A stretch of DNA of 64,000 bases from Caulobacter segnis ATCC 21756 (GCF_000092285.1 NC_014100.1:2294001-2358000); one strand, 5' to 3'; numbered from the stretch's first letter, positions 17,728 to 27,195 are shown. The notes: a model not told the origin generated them from the sequence alone. Numbers and translations: made by a program.

Positions 17728-19064
17728 GTGTGACCGCCTCGCTTCTCGCCGCCGCCCTGGCGGGCCCGGCGCAGCCTCCCGCCTTCAAGCCGGTGCGGTC
17801 GGACGAGGACTATGGCTACCTGCGTGACGTACGCGAGCGGCAGGGCTTGGACGCGCTGCGCTACATCCCGCTGGGCGGCGACGCCTATGTCGGATTTGGC
17901 GGGGAGGCGCGCTTACGGGTCGACTCCATCGACGCGCCGCGTTTTGGTCTGGGCGGCGCCGGGGCCGACACCTTCGCCCTGGGACGTTTGCTGTTGAGCA
18001 GCGACCTGCATCTGGGCTCCAAGTTCCGCGTCTATGGCGAACTTGGTGTGCATCGCGATTATGGCAAACGAGAGAGGCCTTCCGCGACCGATCGTGATCG
18101 GCTCGACGCGCAAGTGCTGTTCGTCGACGTCACCCCCGCCTCCGGCTGGCGCCTGCGCCTGGGCCGTCAGGAACTGCAGCTGAATACGACCCAGCGCTTC
18201 GTCGCCGTGCGCGAGGCGCCGAACATCCGGCAGAGCTTCGACGGCGTGCGGATCACGCGTTCGGTTGGCCCGCTGAAGTTGGACGCCTTCTACCTCCAGC
18301 CCGTCGTCATTTCCCCAGGCGCCTTCGACGACAAGCGCAGCCGCACGCAGCGCTTCTACGGCGTCTATGCCGCGACGCAGCTATCGCCCCGCCAAGCCCT
18401 GGACGTCTATGCTCTGGGTCTTGAGCGAGACATTGTCCGCTTCGGCGCGGTCACGGGCGACGAGCGACGCATCAGCGTGGGCGCGCGGCTGTCAGGAAGC
18501 ACAGGGCGGATCGACTACGAGGCCGAAGGCGTCATGCAAGGCGGCCGCTTCGCCGGACGCCGTATCCGCGCTTTCGCGGCCTCGGCCGGCGGTGGCTACA
18601 CGCTGGATCAGCCCTGGAGGCCTCGCCTTGGCCTCCGGCTCGACGCCGGGTCAGGCGATAAGGATCCGACAGACGGACGGCTCGAGACGTTCAACCCGAT
18701 GTTCCCGAAAGGGGCCTATTTCAACGAAACAGGTCTCTTCAGCTGGGGCAACCTCGCGGCTGTCCGGGCGAGCGTCGGCATATCGCCACGGAAAATGATC
18801 AGCCTCGAAGCCAGCTATACGGTTCATCGACTCTGGACGGGCGCCGACGCGATCTATCTACAGCCGCTCGTCCCGTTGGCGGCCGCGCGCGCGGGCCAGT
18901 CCAAGGATGTCGGCGACGCCGTGCAGCTCGACGCGACCTGGCAGGTGACCCGCAATCTGAAGCTCCAAGGACAGCTGGCGCGCCAAGACGCCGGCCCGGC
19001 CGTCCGCGCCTTGGGCGGACGACCGGTCGACCTTGCGGTGCTGTTCGCGCAGTTCAGGTTCTAA
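17724..19064 (+). CDS. alginate-export-type outer-membrane porin
   Basis: A 446-aa protein from the ATG at 17724 (ATGA overlap with YoaK). The signal peptide is short (MSVTASLLAAALAGPAQP), then the alginate_exp family barrel: DEDYGYLRDV, the GGEARLRVDS strand, LRLGRQELQLNTTQRFV, GVRITRSVGPLKLDAFYLQP, and a C-terminal VLFAQFRF aromatic end. The LGRQEL and SFDGVR motifs are family hallmarks. The inferred role is an outer-membrane channel for the operon's substrate or product; true alginate secretion is unlikely without alg genes. Confidence 0.88.
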   Translation: MSVTASLLAAALAGPAQPPAFKPVRSDEDYGYLRDVRERQGLDALRYIPLGGDAYVGFGGEARLRVDSIDAPRFGLGGAGADTFALGRLLLSSDLHLGSKFRVYGELGVHRDYGKRERPSATDRDRLDAQVLFVDVTPASGWRLRLGRQELQLNTTQRFVAVREAPNIRQSFDGVRITRSVGPLKLDAFYLQPVVISPGAFDDKRSRTQRFYGVYAATQLSPRQALDVYALGLERDIVRFGAVTGDERRISVGARLSGSTGRIDYEAEGVMQGGRFAGRRIRAFAASAGGGYTLDQPWRPRLGLRLDAGSGDKDPTDGRLETFNPMFPKGAYFNETGLFSWGNLAAVRASVGISPRKMISLEASYTVHRLWTGADAIYLQPLVPLAAARAGQSKDVGDAVQLDATWQVTRNLKLQGQLARQDAGPAVRALGGRPVDLAVLFAQFRF

Positions 19065-19069
19065 GCCGG

Positions 19070-19081
19070 CGCGCTAGCGCG
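19070..19081. terminator. short palindrome at a convergent junction
   Basis: Self-complementary CGCGCTAGCGCG between the porin stop and overlapping the stop of the convergent gluconate-dehydrogenase-subunit-3-like gene. Possibly a bidirectional terminator. The same core recurs in a longer palindrome at 22368-22389. Confidence 0.35.
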
Positions 19082-19637
19082 TCGCCCAGGCTCTCCCGAC
19101 TTCCGCGAGCGGAACACAGCCGTGATACTCACCCGGCACGGGATCGTACTTCAGGGCGATGGTCGCGCCAGGCTCGGAGGTGAAGTAGCCGACGGTCACC
19201 CAGTCCTCCAGCGCCGTGAAGAAGTGAGGCTGGGCCGGGTTCTGGCCGCGGGCGATCGCCGCCTCCTGATCGTAGGCCGTCAGCATGGCGGCCTGCTGTT
19301 CCGGCTTCAGAGCGACGAACATCGAGCCATGAGAAGCGCGGGCGTCCGCATCCATGCGCGTGAGCCCGCCGATCAGCAGGTCCTTCTGGCCCTTGTCGCA
19401 GTAGTTCGCCAGCGCTCGATCGATGAACTGAGGCACGCCGGCTTGACGGGCGCCAGGCGTGTCGGTCGTCGGGATGATCAGCTCCGCGACGGCATCGACC
19501 AACTGCGCCTGGTCGGAGGTCAAGGCGGTTGGCGTCCAGCCGAGCGTGGGCGCCGCCGCCGCCCGGCCCGCCCAACCCGTCGCCACGGCCCCAACCGTGA
19601 GGGCCAAGCCTTTGAGGGCGTCGCGTCGATGCAGCAT
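19074..19637 (-). CDS. gluconate 2-dehydrogenase subunit 3 family protein (small subunit of GMC dehydrogenase)
   Basis: A 187-aa protein from the ATG at 19637, with a Tat-like signal (MLHRRDALKGLALTVGAVAT). The body follows the family pattern: LVDAVAELIIPTTDTPGARQAGVPQFID, then FFTALEDWVTVGYFTSEPGA and a C-terminal YHGCVPL. This subunit exports the flavin subunit through Tat in related glucose/glycoside dehydrogenases. Its ATG overlaps the GMC stop as TGATG, so the two are translated together. Confidence 0.88.
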   Translation of the reverse strand: MLHRRDALKGLALTVGAVATGWAGRAAAAPTLGWTPTALTSDQAQLVDAVAELIIPTTDTPGARQAGVPQFIDRALANYCDKGQKDLLIGGLTRMDADARASHGSMFVALKPEQQAAMLTAYDQEAAIARGQNPAQPHFFTALEDWVTVGYFTSEPGATIALKYDPVPGEYHGCVPLAEVGRAWATR

Positions 19638-21376
19638 CACAGATCCCCCCGCTTGCGCGCCTTGACGGCGTGGTCGGCCGCGCGAGCCGTCAGCGCCATG
19701 TAGGTCAAGGATGGGTTGACGCACGAGGCCGAGGTCATGGCCGCGCCGTCCGTGACATAGACGTTCTTGCACTCGTGGACCTGGTTGTGGGCGTTCAGCA
19801 CCGACGTCTTGGGATCACGGCCCATGCGGGCGGTGCCCATCTCGTGGATGCCCAGGCCTGGCGCGAAACCATTGTCGTAGCCACGGACGTTCTTGAAGCC
19901 CGCGGCCTCCAGCATCTCGACCGCGGCGGCCTGCATGTCCTTGCGCATGGCCAGCTCGTTCTCGCGCATGGTGACGTTCATGGTCAGGGTCGGCAGACCA
20001 AACTCGTCCTTCAAGTCACGGTTCAACGTCACGCGATTGTCCTCGTAGGGAAGGATCTCGCCAAAACCGCCCAAGCCAATGTTCCAGGGACCGGGCTGGC
20101 TTAGAGCCGCCTTGCGCTCGGCGCCAAAGCCGCGCCCACCGCGCTTGAGATCGCGCTCCCATCCCGGGCGCGAGGCTCCGCCCTGGTAGCCGAAGCCGCG
20201 CAGATAATCCGAGCGCTTAGTGGCCTCATCTCCAAGGTTGCGGAAGCGGGGAACATAGATGCCGTTCGGGCGTCGGCCCGAATAGTACATGTCAGCGAAC
20301 TCGGCGGCCTCGCCGCTGGCGCCGACCCCGAGATGGTGGTCCATCACGTTGCGACCAAGTTGGTCGCTGCCGTTGCCGAAGCCGTTGGGGAAGCGCGAAC
20401 TGGTGGAGTTCATCATCACCCAAGCCGAGTTCAGCGCCGAGGCGCAGAGGAACACGACGTCGGCGTAGAACTCCTCGTCCTTGCGCGTGGTCGTGTCCAG
20501 GATTCGCACGCCGCTGGCCCGCCCCGCCTTCTCGTCATAGATCAGCTCGGTCACGATCGAATTCGTGCGGATCACGAGATTGCCGGTGCGCTCAGCCGCG
20601 ACCAGTCCTCCAGAGTTGGAGCTGTAGTAGCCGCCAAACGGACAGCCGCGCATGCACATGTTGCGGTACTGGCACTTGGTGCGGCCAAGGCTCAGTTGCT
20701 CCTCGGTGGGATCGGTCAGGTGGGCGGTCCGGCCCATGGTGATCCGTCGCTCCGGGAAGCGCGCTTCGGACTTGGCCTTGAAGGCCTTCTCGACGCAGTT
20801 CATCTCCATCGGCGGCTGATAGACGCCGTCCGGAAGCTGCGGCAGGCCTTCCGCCTGGCCGGAAACGCCGATGAACCGCTCGACGTGGTCGTACCACGGC
20901 GCGAGGTCCTCATAGCGGATCGGCCAGTCGACCGCGACGCCCTCGCGCGCGTTCGCCTCGAAGTCGATGGGGCTGTGGCGATAGCTTTGCCGGCCCCAGG
21001 TCAGCGACCGCCCACCCACGTGATAGCCGCGGATCCAGTCGAACCGATTGGTCTCGGTATAGGGATTGGTGTCGTCGCGGACGAAGAAGTGCTGCGTGTA
21101 CTCCGTCATGGTGTAGCCGGTCCGGCGCTGCACCTTGTAGCGCTCGGCCAATTCGTCCGGCGGCAGCTGCCCCTGCGGGTACTTGGTCTGCCAAGGATCG
21201 AGGGTGGCGGTCGGATAGTCCTCGAGATGGCGGACCATGCGTCCGCGCTCGAGCACGAGGACCTTGAGCCCCTTTTCAGTGAGTTCCTTGGCGGCGATGC
21301 CGCCAGTGATTCCGCTGCCCACCACGATGGCGTCGTAGGTGTTTTTACGACGCGCTCGGCCGTTCAGATTGGCCAT
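19637..21376 (-). CDS. GMC-family FAD-dependent sugar dehydrogenase, catalytic subunit
   Basis: A 579-aa enzyme from the ATG at 21376, with AAGGGAG just upstream. FAD-binding IVVGSGITGG lies at about residues 15-24, RGYHVGGRSLTWGRQS is the second flavin signature, a Cys cluster CQYRNMCMRGCPFGG near 245 resembles the region in glucoside 3-dehydrogenases and gluconate 2-dehydrogenases, and the C-terminus has HEMGTARMG and CVNPSLTYMALT. Within the surrounding 3-keto-glycoside gene set it most likely oxidises C3 of a glycoside or disaccharide. It has no signal of its own and would travel with the small subunit. Electrons probably pass to the nearby cytochrome c. Confidence 0.9.
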   Translation of the reverse strand: MANLNGRARRKNTYDAIVVGSGITGGIAAKELTEKGLKVLVLERGRMVRHLEDYPTATLDPWQTKYPQGQLPPDELAERYKVQRRTGYTMTEYTQHFFVRDDTNPYTETNRFDWIRGYHVGGRSLTWGRQSYRHSPIDFEANAREGVAVDWPIRYEDLAPWYDHVERFIGVSGQAEGLPQLPDGVYQPPMEMNCVEKAFKAKSEARFPERRITMGRTAHLTDPTEEQLSLGRTKCQYRNMCMRGCPFGGYYSSNSGGLVAAERTGNLVIRTNSIVTELIYDEKAGRASGVRILDTTTRKDEEFYADVVFLCASALNSAWVMMNSTSSRFPNGFGNGSDQLGRNVMDHHLGVGASGEAAEFADMYYSGRRPNGIYVPRFRNLGDEATKRSDYLRGFGYQGGASRPGWERDLKRGGRGFGAERKAALSQPGPWNIGLGGFGEILPYEDNRVTLNRDLKDEFGLPTLTMNVTMRENELAMRKDMQAAAVEMLEAAGFKNVRGYDNGFAPGLGIHEMGTARMGRDPKTSVLNAHNQVHECKNVYVTDGAAMTSASCVNPSLTYMALTARAADHAVKARKRGDL

Positions 21377-21552
21377 GTTCGCTCCCTTTGCGGTCCGCTC
21401 GCCAGACCGCGCCGGCATGCTTACGCAACACGACGCCAACCCTGGATGGAACCCATCATTCTTGCCTGGAGGCTTCCATGAAATGGGTTACATTGCAAGA
21501 AAGCTCGACATTCGATCGTGAAAAGTGGGCGTTTGGGAGGAAGAAGCCAATC

Positions 21553-22380
21553 ATGACCATCTCGTCCGCTTCGGCGCGGCGCCCCTACTTGGCGACCATC
21601 GCGCTCGGCCTGATTCTCACCGCAACGCCCGTCATGGCCCAGGACCTGAAGGCCGGGCCCTGGCGGTCTCTGTTCGACGGCAAGAGTCTGGACGGCTGGA
21701 TACCGAAGGTCGCGAAGCACCCGGTCGGCGAGAACTACAAGCAGACCTTCGTGGTGGATCAGGGCGCGATCCGGGTCTCCTACGCCGGCTACCAGACGAT
21801 GGACGGCCAGTTCGGCCACCTCTTCTACAAGACCCCGTTCAAGGCCTACCGCCTGCGGTTCACCTATCGGTTCCTGACCGAAGGCGGCCTTGCCGACACC
21901 CCGGCCTGGGCCCGGAGCAACAGCGGGATCATGTTTCACAGCCAGAGCCCGGAGAGCATGACGGTCGAGCAGCCGTTCCCTGTGTCGGTCGAGTTTCAGC
22001 TGCTGGGCAAGGATGGCGACGCGCCGCGTCCGACGGCTGCGGTCTGCACGCCGGGCATCACCATCACGATCGACGGCCAGAAGGTGAAGGAGCACTGCAC
22101 GCCGTCCGCCAACGCCCCCACGGTTCCGAACGGGACTTGGGTCAAGGCTGAGTTGGAGGTTCGGCCTAACGGCGAGGTGCTCGAAAGCATCAACGGCGTC
22201 GTGGTCCATCGCTACGCCGACTTGACCCTCGATCCGGACGATACGGTGGCCGCCGGGGCCAAGCCCTACATCCTGGCGCGCGGCGCTCAGCCCGTGAGGG
22301 AAGGCTATATCGCCCTGCAGAGCGAGGGCCACCCGATCGAGTTCAAGGACATCGAGATCCAGGAGCTGACGGCGCGCTAG
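21553..22380 (+). CDS. DUF1080 / 3-keto-disaccharide hydrolase family protein (copy 1)
   Basis: A 275-aa protein from the ATG at 21553, with GGGAGGAAGAAG upstream. Signal peptide of about 30 residues ends PVMAQ. The family hallmark RSLFDGKSLDGW is near residue 42; later SNSGIMFHSQSP, VEFQLLG, NGTWVKAELEV and C-terminal EGYIALQSEGHPIEFKDIEI build the concanavalin-like beta sandwich. Members cleave 3-keto-glycosides made by GMC-type or Gfo/Idh-type dehydrogenases. It is transcribed divergently from the GMC gene; the 176-nt gap must hold both promoters. Confidence 0.88.
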   Translation: MTISSASARRPYLATIALGLILTATPVMAQDLKAGPWRSLFDGKSLDGWIPKVAKHPVGENYKQTFVVDQGAIRVSYAGYQTMDGQFGHLFYKTPFKAYRLRFTYRFLTEGGLADTPAWARSNSGIMFHSQSPESMTVEQPFPVSVEFQLLGKDGDAPRPTAAVCTPGITITIDGQKVKEHCTPSANAPTVPNGTWVKAELEVRPNGEVLESINGVVVHRYADLTLDPDDTVAAGAKPYILARGAQPVREGYIALQSEGHPIEFKDIEIQELTAR

Positions 22381-22389
22381 CGCGCCGTC
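22368..22389. terminator. perfect 22-bp palindrome centred on the copy-1 stop codon
   Basis: Two 10-nt arms (GACGGCGCGC and its complement) flank a central TA, spanning the TAG stop of the DUF1080 gene and lying just before the stop of the convergent cytochrome gene. It probably acts as a bidirectional terminator. Confidence 0.45.
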
Positions 22390-22399
22390 CAGTCCCGCA

Positions 22400-22762
22400 T
22401 CACTTCTTCAGCGTCCCCAGATATTGAATGACCGCCGCGCGCTCTTCTGGATTGGGCGCGCCCAACAGCATCTTGGTGCCGGGCACGGTCTTGCCGGGAG
22501 CCTTGACGAAGGCGTCCAACTGGTCCGGCGTCCAGGTGATGCCCGAGGCTTTCATGGCGTTGCTGTAGGCGTAGCCCGGCGCGCTTCCGGCCTTGCGGCC
22601 AACGACGCCCGCCAGTGGCGGCCCCATCTTGCCGGGCGCGGGCTGGACCGAATGGCAGACCGTGCAGCGCTGCTTGAAGACCTGTTCGCCGGAAGGCGGC
22701 GCGGCGACCGCGCTGGTGGCGAAACCCGCCAGGACAGCGGCGAGGGTAAGCTGGAACTTCAT
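22400..22762 (-). CDS. class I c-type cytochrome
   Basis: A 120-aa protein from the ATG at 22762 (GGAG upstream). Signal peptide ends TSAVAA; haem motif CTVCHS follows GEQVFKQR near residue 35; a Met ligand is likely in GTKMLLGAP near 95. It resembles short mitochondrial-type cytochrome c. As the last gene of the MFS-to-cytochrome run and near the GMC dehydrogenase, it is the likely electron acceptor for sugar oxidation. Confidence 0.92.
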   Translation of the reverse strand: MKFQLTLAAVLAGFATSAVAAPPSGEQVFKQRCTVCHSVQPAPGKMGPPLAGVVGRKAGSAPGYAYSNAMKASGITWTPDQLDAFVKAPGKTVPGTKMLLGAPNPEERAAVIQYLGTLKK

Positions 22763-22787
22763 CGGATACTCCGTCGGGATCGGCGGT

Positions 22788-23843
22788 TCAGAGGCCCAAA
22801 AGGCGGCGATTGCGGCCAGCATCAGAGGCGCCGCCGGCGAAATCGTCAAACGCCTTGTCGGTCACCTGAATGATGTGGTCGCGGATGAACGGCGCGCCTT
22901 CACGAGCGCCTTGCTCGGGATGCTTCAGCGCGCACTCCCACTCCAGCACCGCCCAGCCGTCGTAGTCGTACTGGGCCAGCTTCGAGAAGATCGCCCTGAA
23001 GTCCACCTGGCCATCGCCCAGCGAGCGGAAGCGACCGGGACGCTCAGCCCAGCCCAAATAGCCGCCATAGACGCCCGCTTGGGCCGAGGGGCGGAACTCG
23101 GCGTCCTTGACGTGGAACGCCTTGATACGCTCGTGATAGCGGTCGATGTAGCCGAGGTAGTCCAGCTGCTGCAGCACCAGGTGGCTCGGATCATACAGGA
23201 TGTTGGCGCGCGGATGGCCACCCACCTCGTCCAGGAACCGCTCGAAGGTCGCGCCGTCGTGCAGGTCCTCGCCCGGATGGATTTCGTAGCAGGCGTCGAC
23301 GCCGTTCTCCTCGAAGACGTCAAGGATCGGCTTCCAGCGGCGGCCCAGCTCGGCGAAGGCTTCCTCGACCAGGCCCTCCGGCCGCTGCGGCCACGGATAG
23401 AAGTAAGGCCAGGCCAGCGCGCCGGAGAAGGTGGCGTGCGCCTTCAGGCCGAGGCGCCGACTGGCGATGGCGGCGGCCTTGACCTGCCCGACCGCCCATT
23501 CCTGGCGTTCCTTGGGCTTGCCGCGCAGCTCGGGCGGCGCGAAGCCGTCGAACAGCTCGTCATAGGCCGGATGCACGGCGACCAGCTGACCCTGCAGGTG
23601 GGTCGAGAGCTCGGTTATTTGCAAGCCGTGGTCAGCGAGCAGGCCGGCGATATCATCGCAATAGGCTTGGCTCTCGGCGGCGCGCGCCAGGTCGAAGAAC
23701 GAGTCCGCGCCGCCGGTCGGCATCTGGACGCCGACATAGCCAAGATCCGCGACCCATTTGGCCATGGTCTCCAGCTTGTCGAACGGCGGCTTGTCGCCTA
23801 TGAACTGGGCCAGGAAGATGCCGGGCCCCTTGAGCGTCTTCAT
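22788..23843 (-). CDS. sugar phosphate isomerase/epimerase-type TIM barrel (cytoplasmic)
   Basis: A 351-aa AP-endonuclease-2-like barrel. Likely metal ligands appear in order: YEIHPGED, YDPSHL, AFHVKDAEF and VLEWE. No signal peptide. Such barrels accompany Gfo/Idh enzymes in inositol and 3-keto-sugar pathways, where they isomerise or cleave the oxidised sugar. Its start overlaps the Gfo/Idh stop by 4 nt. Confidence 0.9.
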   Translation of the reverse strand: MKTLKGPGIFLAQFIGDKPPFDKLETMAKWVADLGYVGVQMPTGGADSFFDLARAAESQAYCDDIAGLLADHGLQITELSTHLQGQLVAVHPAYDELFDGFAPPELRGKPKERQEWAVGQVKAAAIASRRLGLKAHATFSGALAWPYFYPWPQRPEGLVEEAFAELGRRWKPILDVFEENGVDACYEIHPGEDLHDGATFERFLDEVGGHPRANILYDPSHLVLQQLDYLGYIDRYHERIKAFHVKDAEFRPSAQAGVYGGYLGWAERPGRFRSLGDGQVDFRAIFSKLAQYDYDGWAVLEWECALKHPEQGAREGAPFIRDHIIQVTDKAFDDFAGGASDAGRNRRLLGL

Positions 23844-24973
23844 CGCGCGTCTCCTTCCAGCGTCACCCAGCCAGCGTCGTCGCGACTGGCGGCGACGGCG
23901 CGCTCCACGAACGCCATGCCGCGCACGCCTTCGGCGATATCGGGGACCAGCGCCCCCTCCCCGCCTTCGATGGCGTCGGCGAAGTCGCGATAGATGTTGG
24001 CGAAGGCCTCGATGAAGCCCTCGGGATGGCCGGTCGGCAGTCGGGTCACCGCGCGGGCGGCTGGGCTCAGATAGCCCGAACCGGCGTGCAGCACCTGGCT
24101 GGGGCCGTCCAGCCAGTCCAGGGTCAGGACGTTCGGGTCCTCGTGCGACCAGGTCAGGCCGCCCTTTTCGCCATAGACGCTGAGCGTCAGGCCATTGCGG
24201 GCCCCGGCGCTGATCTGGGACGCGATCAAGACGCCCCGGGCGCCGTTGTCAAAGCGCAGCAGCACATTGCAGTCGTCGTCCAGAGGCCGCCCCGGCACGA
24301 CGGTGGCGACGTCCGCGCACATCCGCTCCACCCGACGGCCCGTGACAAACTCGGCGATGTTGAACGCATGAACACCGATGTCGCCGATGCAGCCGCCAAC
24401 ACCAGACTGGGCCGGATCGGCCCGCCAGCTGGCCTGCTTGTTGTCCGCCTCGCGTTCCAGGGGCTTCGAAAGCCAACCTTGCGAATACTCGACGACCACC
24501 TTGCGCACGGCGCCCAAGTCGCCCCGCGCCACGATCTCGCGCGCCTCCCGCACCATGGGATAACCGGTATAGGTGTAGGTCAGCCCGTAGCGCTTGCCTG
24601 ACGCGGCGACGATGGAGGCCAGCTCCTCCGCCTGGGCGAGGTTCAGAGTGGCCGGCTTGTCGCTGATGACGTGCAAGCCCCCGCGTAGCGCGGCCGCCGA
24701 GACGTCGAAGTGCATGTGGTTGGGCGTAACGACCGAAACCAGCTGGACCCCATCGGCGCGGCCGCGCTCGGCGGCGATCATCGCATGATGATCCGGATAG
24801 ACCCGATCGGGCGCGACGCCCCAAGCGGCGGCGGCCTGAGCGTTCTTGGCCGGATCGCGGCTGAACACCCCGGCGACCAGCCAGATGCGGCCGTCCAGCT
24901 CCGCCGCCATGCGGTGAACCGGGCCGATGAACGAGCCGGGGCCGCCGCCGACCATGGCCATCCGCAAGCTCAT
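23840..24973 (-). CDS. Gfo/Idh/MocA-family oxidoreductase
   Basis: A 377-aa NAD(P)-dependent enzyme. Rossmann start [13 protein letters not shown], nucleotide/substrate motif TPNHMHFD and [11 protein letters not shown] (DKP in place of the usual EKP), with the catalytic His region [16 protein letters not shown] near residue 195. It probably reduces the 3-keto-sugar after glycoside cleavage, or acts as a further sugar dehydrogenase; inferred from context. Overlaps both flanking TIM-barrel genes (TGATG and ATGA). Confidence 0.93.
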   Translation of the reverse strand: MSLRMAMVGGGPGSFIGPVHRMAAELDGRIWLVAGVFSRDPAKNAQAAAAWGVAPDRVYPDHHAMIAAERGRADGVQLVSVVTPNHMHFDVSAAALRGGLHVISDKPATLNLAQAEELASIVAASGKRYGLTYTYTGYPMVREAREIVARGDLGAVRKVVVEYSQGWLSKPLEREADNKQASWRADPAQSGVGGCIGDIGVHAFNIAEFVTGRRVERMCADVATVVPGRPLDDDCNVLLRFDNGARGVLIASQISAGARNGLTLSVYGEKGGLTWSHEDPNVLTLDWLDGPSQVLHAGSGYLSPAARAVTRLPTGHPEGFIEAFANIYRDFADAIEGGEGALVPDIAEGVRGMAFVERAVAASRDDAGWVTLEGDAR

Positions 24974-25923
24974 CAGGCGACCACCTTGGCCAGATAGCCG
25001 AAGCTGATCTTGGCCGACTCCAGGCGCGCGCCCTTGAAGGGCGGCTCCTGCTCATAGAAGAACCCGCGCACGCCGGCGTCATAGGCGGCGGGCAAGAGCT
25101 TTGGCCAATTGATCATGCCCGACCCGACTTCGGTCGGGTCCTGACGCAGCTCGAAATTGGCCTTGGTCGTCGGCTTGACGTCCTTGACGTGCATGTGGGT
25201 GAAGCGCCCGGGATGCGCCTTCAGCATCGCGAACGGGTCGTGGCCGGCGGCCGTCACCCAGCCGGCGTCCATCTCGAAGGTCACCAGGCTCGGATCCGTG
25301 CCCTTCAGCAGGATGTCCATGCCCGTGGTGTCGCCCAGCGGCGCGAGCTCGAAATTGTGGTTGTGATAGCCAGTGGCGATGCCGGCCTTCTTCAGGACGG
25401 CGGCCTTCTCGTTCAGGAAGTCGGCGTTCCACTTCCAGTCCTCGGCGGTCATCTGGGTCCCGGCCTGACGCAGATCGGCGCCGGTGAAGCGGTCCGGGAT
25501 GTAGTGGATCGGCATGATCGCCGTCTTCACGCCGATCACGTGGAGGTCGTCGGCCAGTTTGGCCAAATCGCCGCTGAAGCTGGCGCCGGCGCCCTTGGGC
25601 TGGACGTGGGCGCTGGTGCAGGCCAGGCCCGCGCGGTCAAAGGCGGCGCGCAGCTCAGCCGGCGTGCGGCCAAGATACCCGGCCAGCTCCACCGTCTTGA
25701 AACCGATCTTGGAGACCGTGGCGAGCTGGGTGTCCAGCTCCTTCGCCAGATCCGGACCCAGGCTATAGAGCTGGATGCCCAACGGCAGCTTATGACGTTG
25801 GAAGAAGGTCGCCTGGGCGGCGCTGGCGGCGCCCGCGGCGGCGAAAGTCGCGACGCCGGCGGCGAGGAAGCCCCGCCGGGACAGGTCGGCGGCGGCGCGG
25901 GTGAGGTTGGCGGTCGTTCGCAC
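24973..25923 (-). CDS. Tat-exported sugar isomerase/epimerase-type TIM barrel
   Basis: A 316-aa barrel with a clear Tat signal: DLSRRGFLAAGVATFAAAGA at about residues 13-32. Metal/active-site segments are YHNHNFELAPLG, FEMDAGWVTAAG, THMHVKDVKP and FFYEQEPP. The signal places this enzyme in the periplasm, whereas its paralogue two genes on is cytoplasmic, suggesting two stages of the same pathway on either side of the inner membrane. Confidence 0.9.
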   Translation of the reverse strand: MRTTANLTRAAADLSRRGFLAAGVATFAAAGAASAAQATFFQRHKLPLGIQLYSLGPDLAKELDTQLATVSKIGFKTVELAGYLGRTPAELRAAFDRAGLACTSAHVQPKGAGASFSGDLAKLADDLHVIGVKTAIMPIHYIPDRFTGADLRQAGTQMTAEDWKWNADFLNEKAAVLKKAGIATGYHNHNFELAPLGDTTGMDILLKGTDPSLVTFEMDAGWVTAAGHDPFAMLKAHPGRFTHMHVKDVKPTTKANFELRQDPTEVGSGMINWPKLLPAAYDAGVRGFFYEQEPPFKGARLESAKISFGYLAKVVA

Positions 25924-25944
25924 GGGCTTTCCTTTTGGCTCGGG

Positions 25945-27195
25945 TCAGGGCTGGGCGGGGCTGGCGGCGGCCGGAGCGGCCTGGTCGGCCTCGCTCTCGG
26001 CGACCGGTCCCTTGGCCGGCGGGCGGAAGAAGACGGCCAGCAACAGGGTGGCGACCAACGCCATGCCGGTCGGGACCAGGAACAGGCTCGTATAGTCGAC
26101 GGTCCCGTCGGTGGTGAGGCGGCTGATCAGCTCGGGGAACAGGAAGCTGGCGGCGACATTGCCAACGCCCAGGATCAAGAGGTTGAACAGGCCTTGCGCG
26201 CTGGAGCGGACGTCCTTGGGGAACACCGCGTCGACGAAGATGTAGACCGTCGCGAAGAAGAACGCGTAGCAGATCCCGTGCAGCAGCTGGACGGCGACGA
26301 TCACCGGGATGCTGTCGGCGAAGAAGGCGAAGACGGCGAAGCGGGCGGCGTGGCCCAGGACGCCGATGATCATCGTGATCTTCCAGCCCAGCCGCGCCAA
26401 GACGCGCCCCAGGAAGAACATGGTCAGGATCTCGGCCACCTGGCCCAGGCTCAGCACGACCATCGACAGGTTGCCGGCGATCCCGACGCGGTTGGTCAGG
26501 AAGGCGTCGGCCATCACGAAATAGCCGTTGTGGATAACGGAATCGATGAAGGTGACGATGAACAGCACCAGCACGAACGGCGCGCCCAGGAGCTTGAACG
26601 CCCGTCGCCACGCCAGCTTGTCGACGCCCGCCTCCTCTTTGCGCGGCGGGGTGTGCGGCAGGGTCAGTGAGTAGGCGGCGAAGGCGAAGGACAGGATCGC
26701 TGCGACCAGGAAGATCCATCGCGTTTGTTCAACCGTAGCCTGCGCGCCCAGCAGGAAAACGAAGGGCCAGCTGACCAGAACCCAGCCCACCGTGCCGCCC
26801 ATCCGCACCGCGCCAAACTCACCGGCTGGATCGCGCAGGTTGGCGAAGGCGATCGAGTTGGTCACCGACAGGGTCGGCACATAGACCAGACTGAAGACCA
26901 GGTAGCACAGGAAGAACGGCCAGAAGGTGGTCGAGAACGCCGTGCCGACCAGGGCCAGGCCGCCGATCAGGTGGCTCGCGGCCAGGAACCGCTCGGCCGA
27001 GAAGTTGCGGTCGGCGAACTGGTTCGAAAAGAAGATGCCGACAAGGGCCGCGACGCCCCAGGCGCTGCCGACCAGCGACTGCTGCCAGGGCGCAAAGCCC
27101 AACATGCCCATGTACGGAAAGATCTTCGGCGCCCAGGCGCCCCAGATCGCCAGTTGCAGCACCATCATCAGGAAGAGCCGGAAGCTCGTCTTCAT
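25945..27195 (-). CDS. MFS permease of the nucleoside/sugar:H+ symporter type
   Basis: A 416-aa protein with 12 predicted membrane segments. The N-terminus (LFLMMVLQLAIWGAWAPKI, ADRNFSAERFLAASHLIGG) matches nucleoside:H+ symporter/XapB-like permeases that often sit in glycoside loci. It is the first gene of the run permease, periplasmic barrel, Gfo/Idh, cytoplasmic barrel, cytochrome. It is transcribed divergently from the LacI gene, which probably controls it. Likely substrate is the (keto)sugar product. Confidence 0.9.
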   Translation of the reverse strand: MKTSFRLFLMMVLQLAIWGAWAPKIFPYMGMLGFAPWQQSLVGSAWGVAALVGIFFSNQFADRNFSAERFLAASHLIGGLALVGTAFSTTFWPFFLCYLVFSLVYVPTLSVTNSIAFANLRDPAGEFGAVRMGGTVGWVLVSWPFVFLLGAQATVEQTRWIFLVAAILSFAFAAYSLTLPHTPPRKEEAGVDKLAWRRAFKLLGAPFVLVLFIVTFIDSVIHNGYFVMADAFLTNRVGIAGNLSMVVLSLGQVAEILTMFFLGRVLARLGWKITMIIGVLGHAARFAVFAFFADSIPVIVAVQLLHGICYAFFFATVYIFVDAVFPKDVRSSAQGLFNLLILGVGNVAASFLFPELISRLTTDGTVDYTSLFLVPTGMALVATLLLAVFFRPPAKGPVAESEADQAAPAAASPAQP

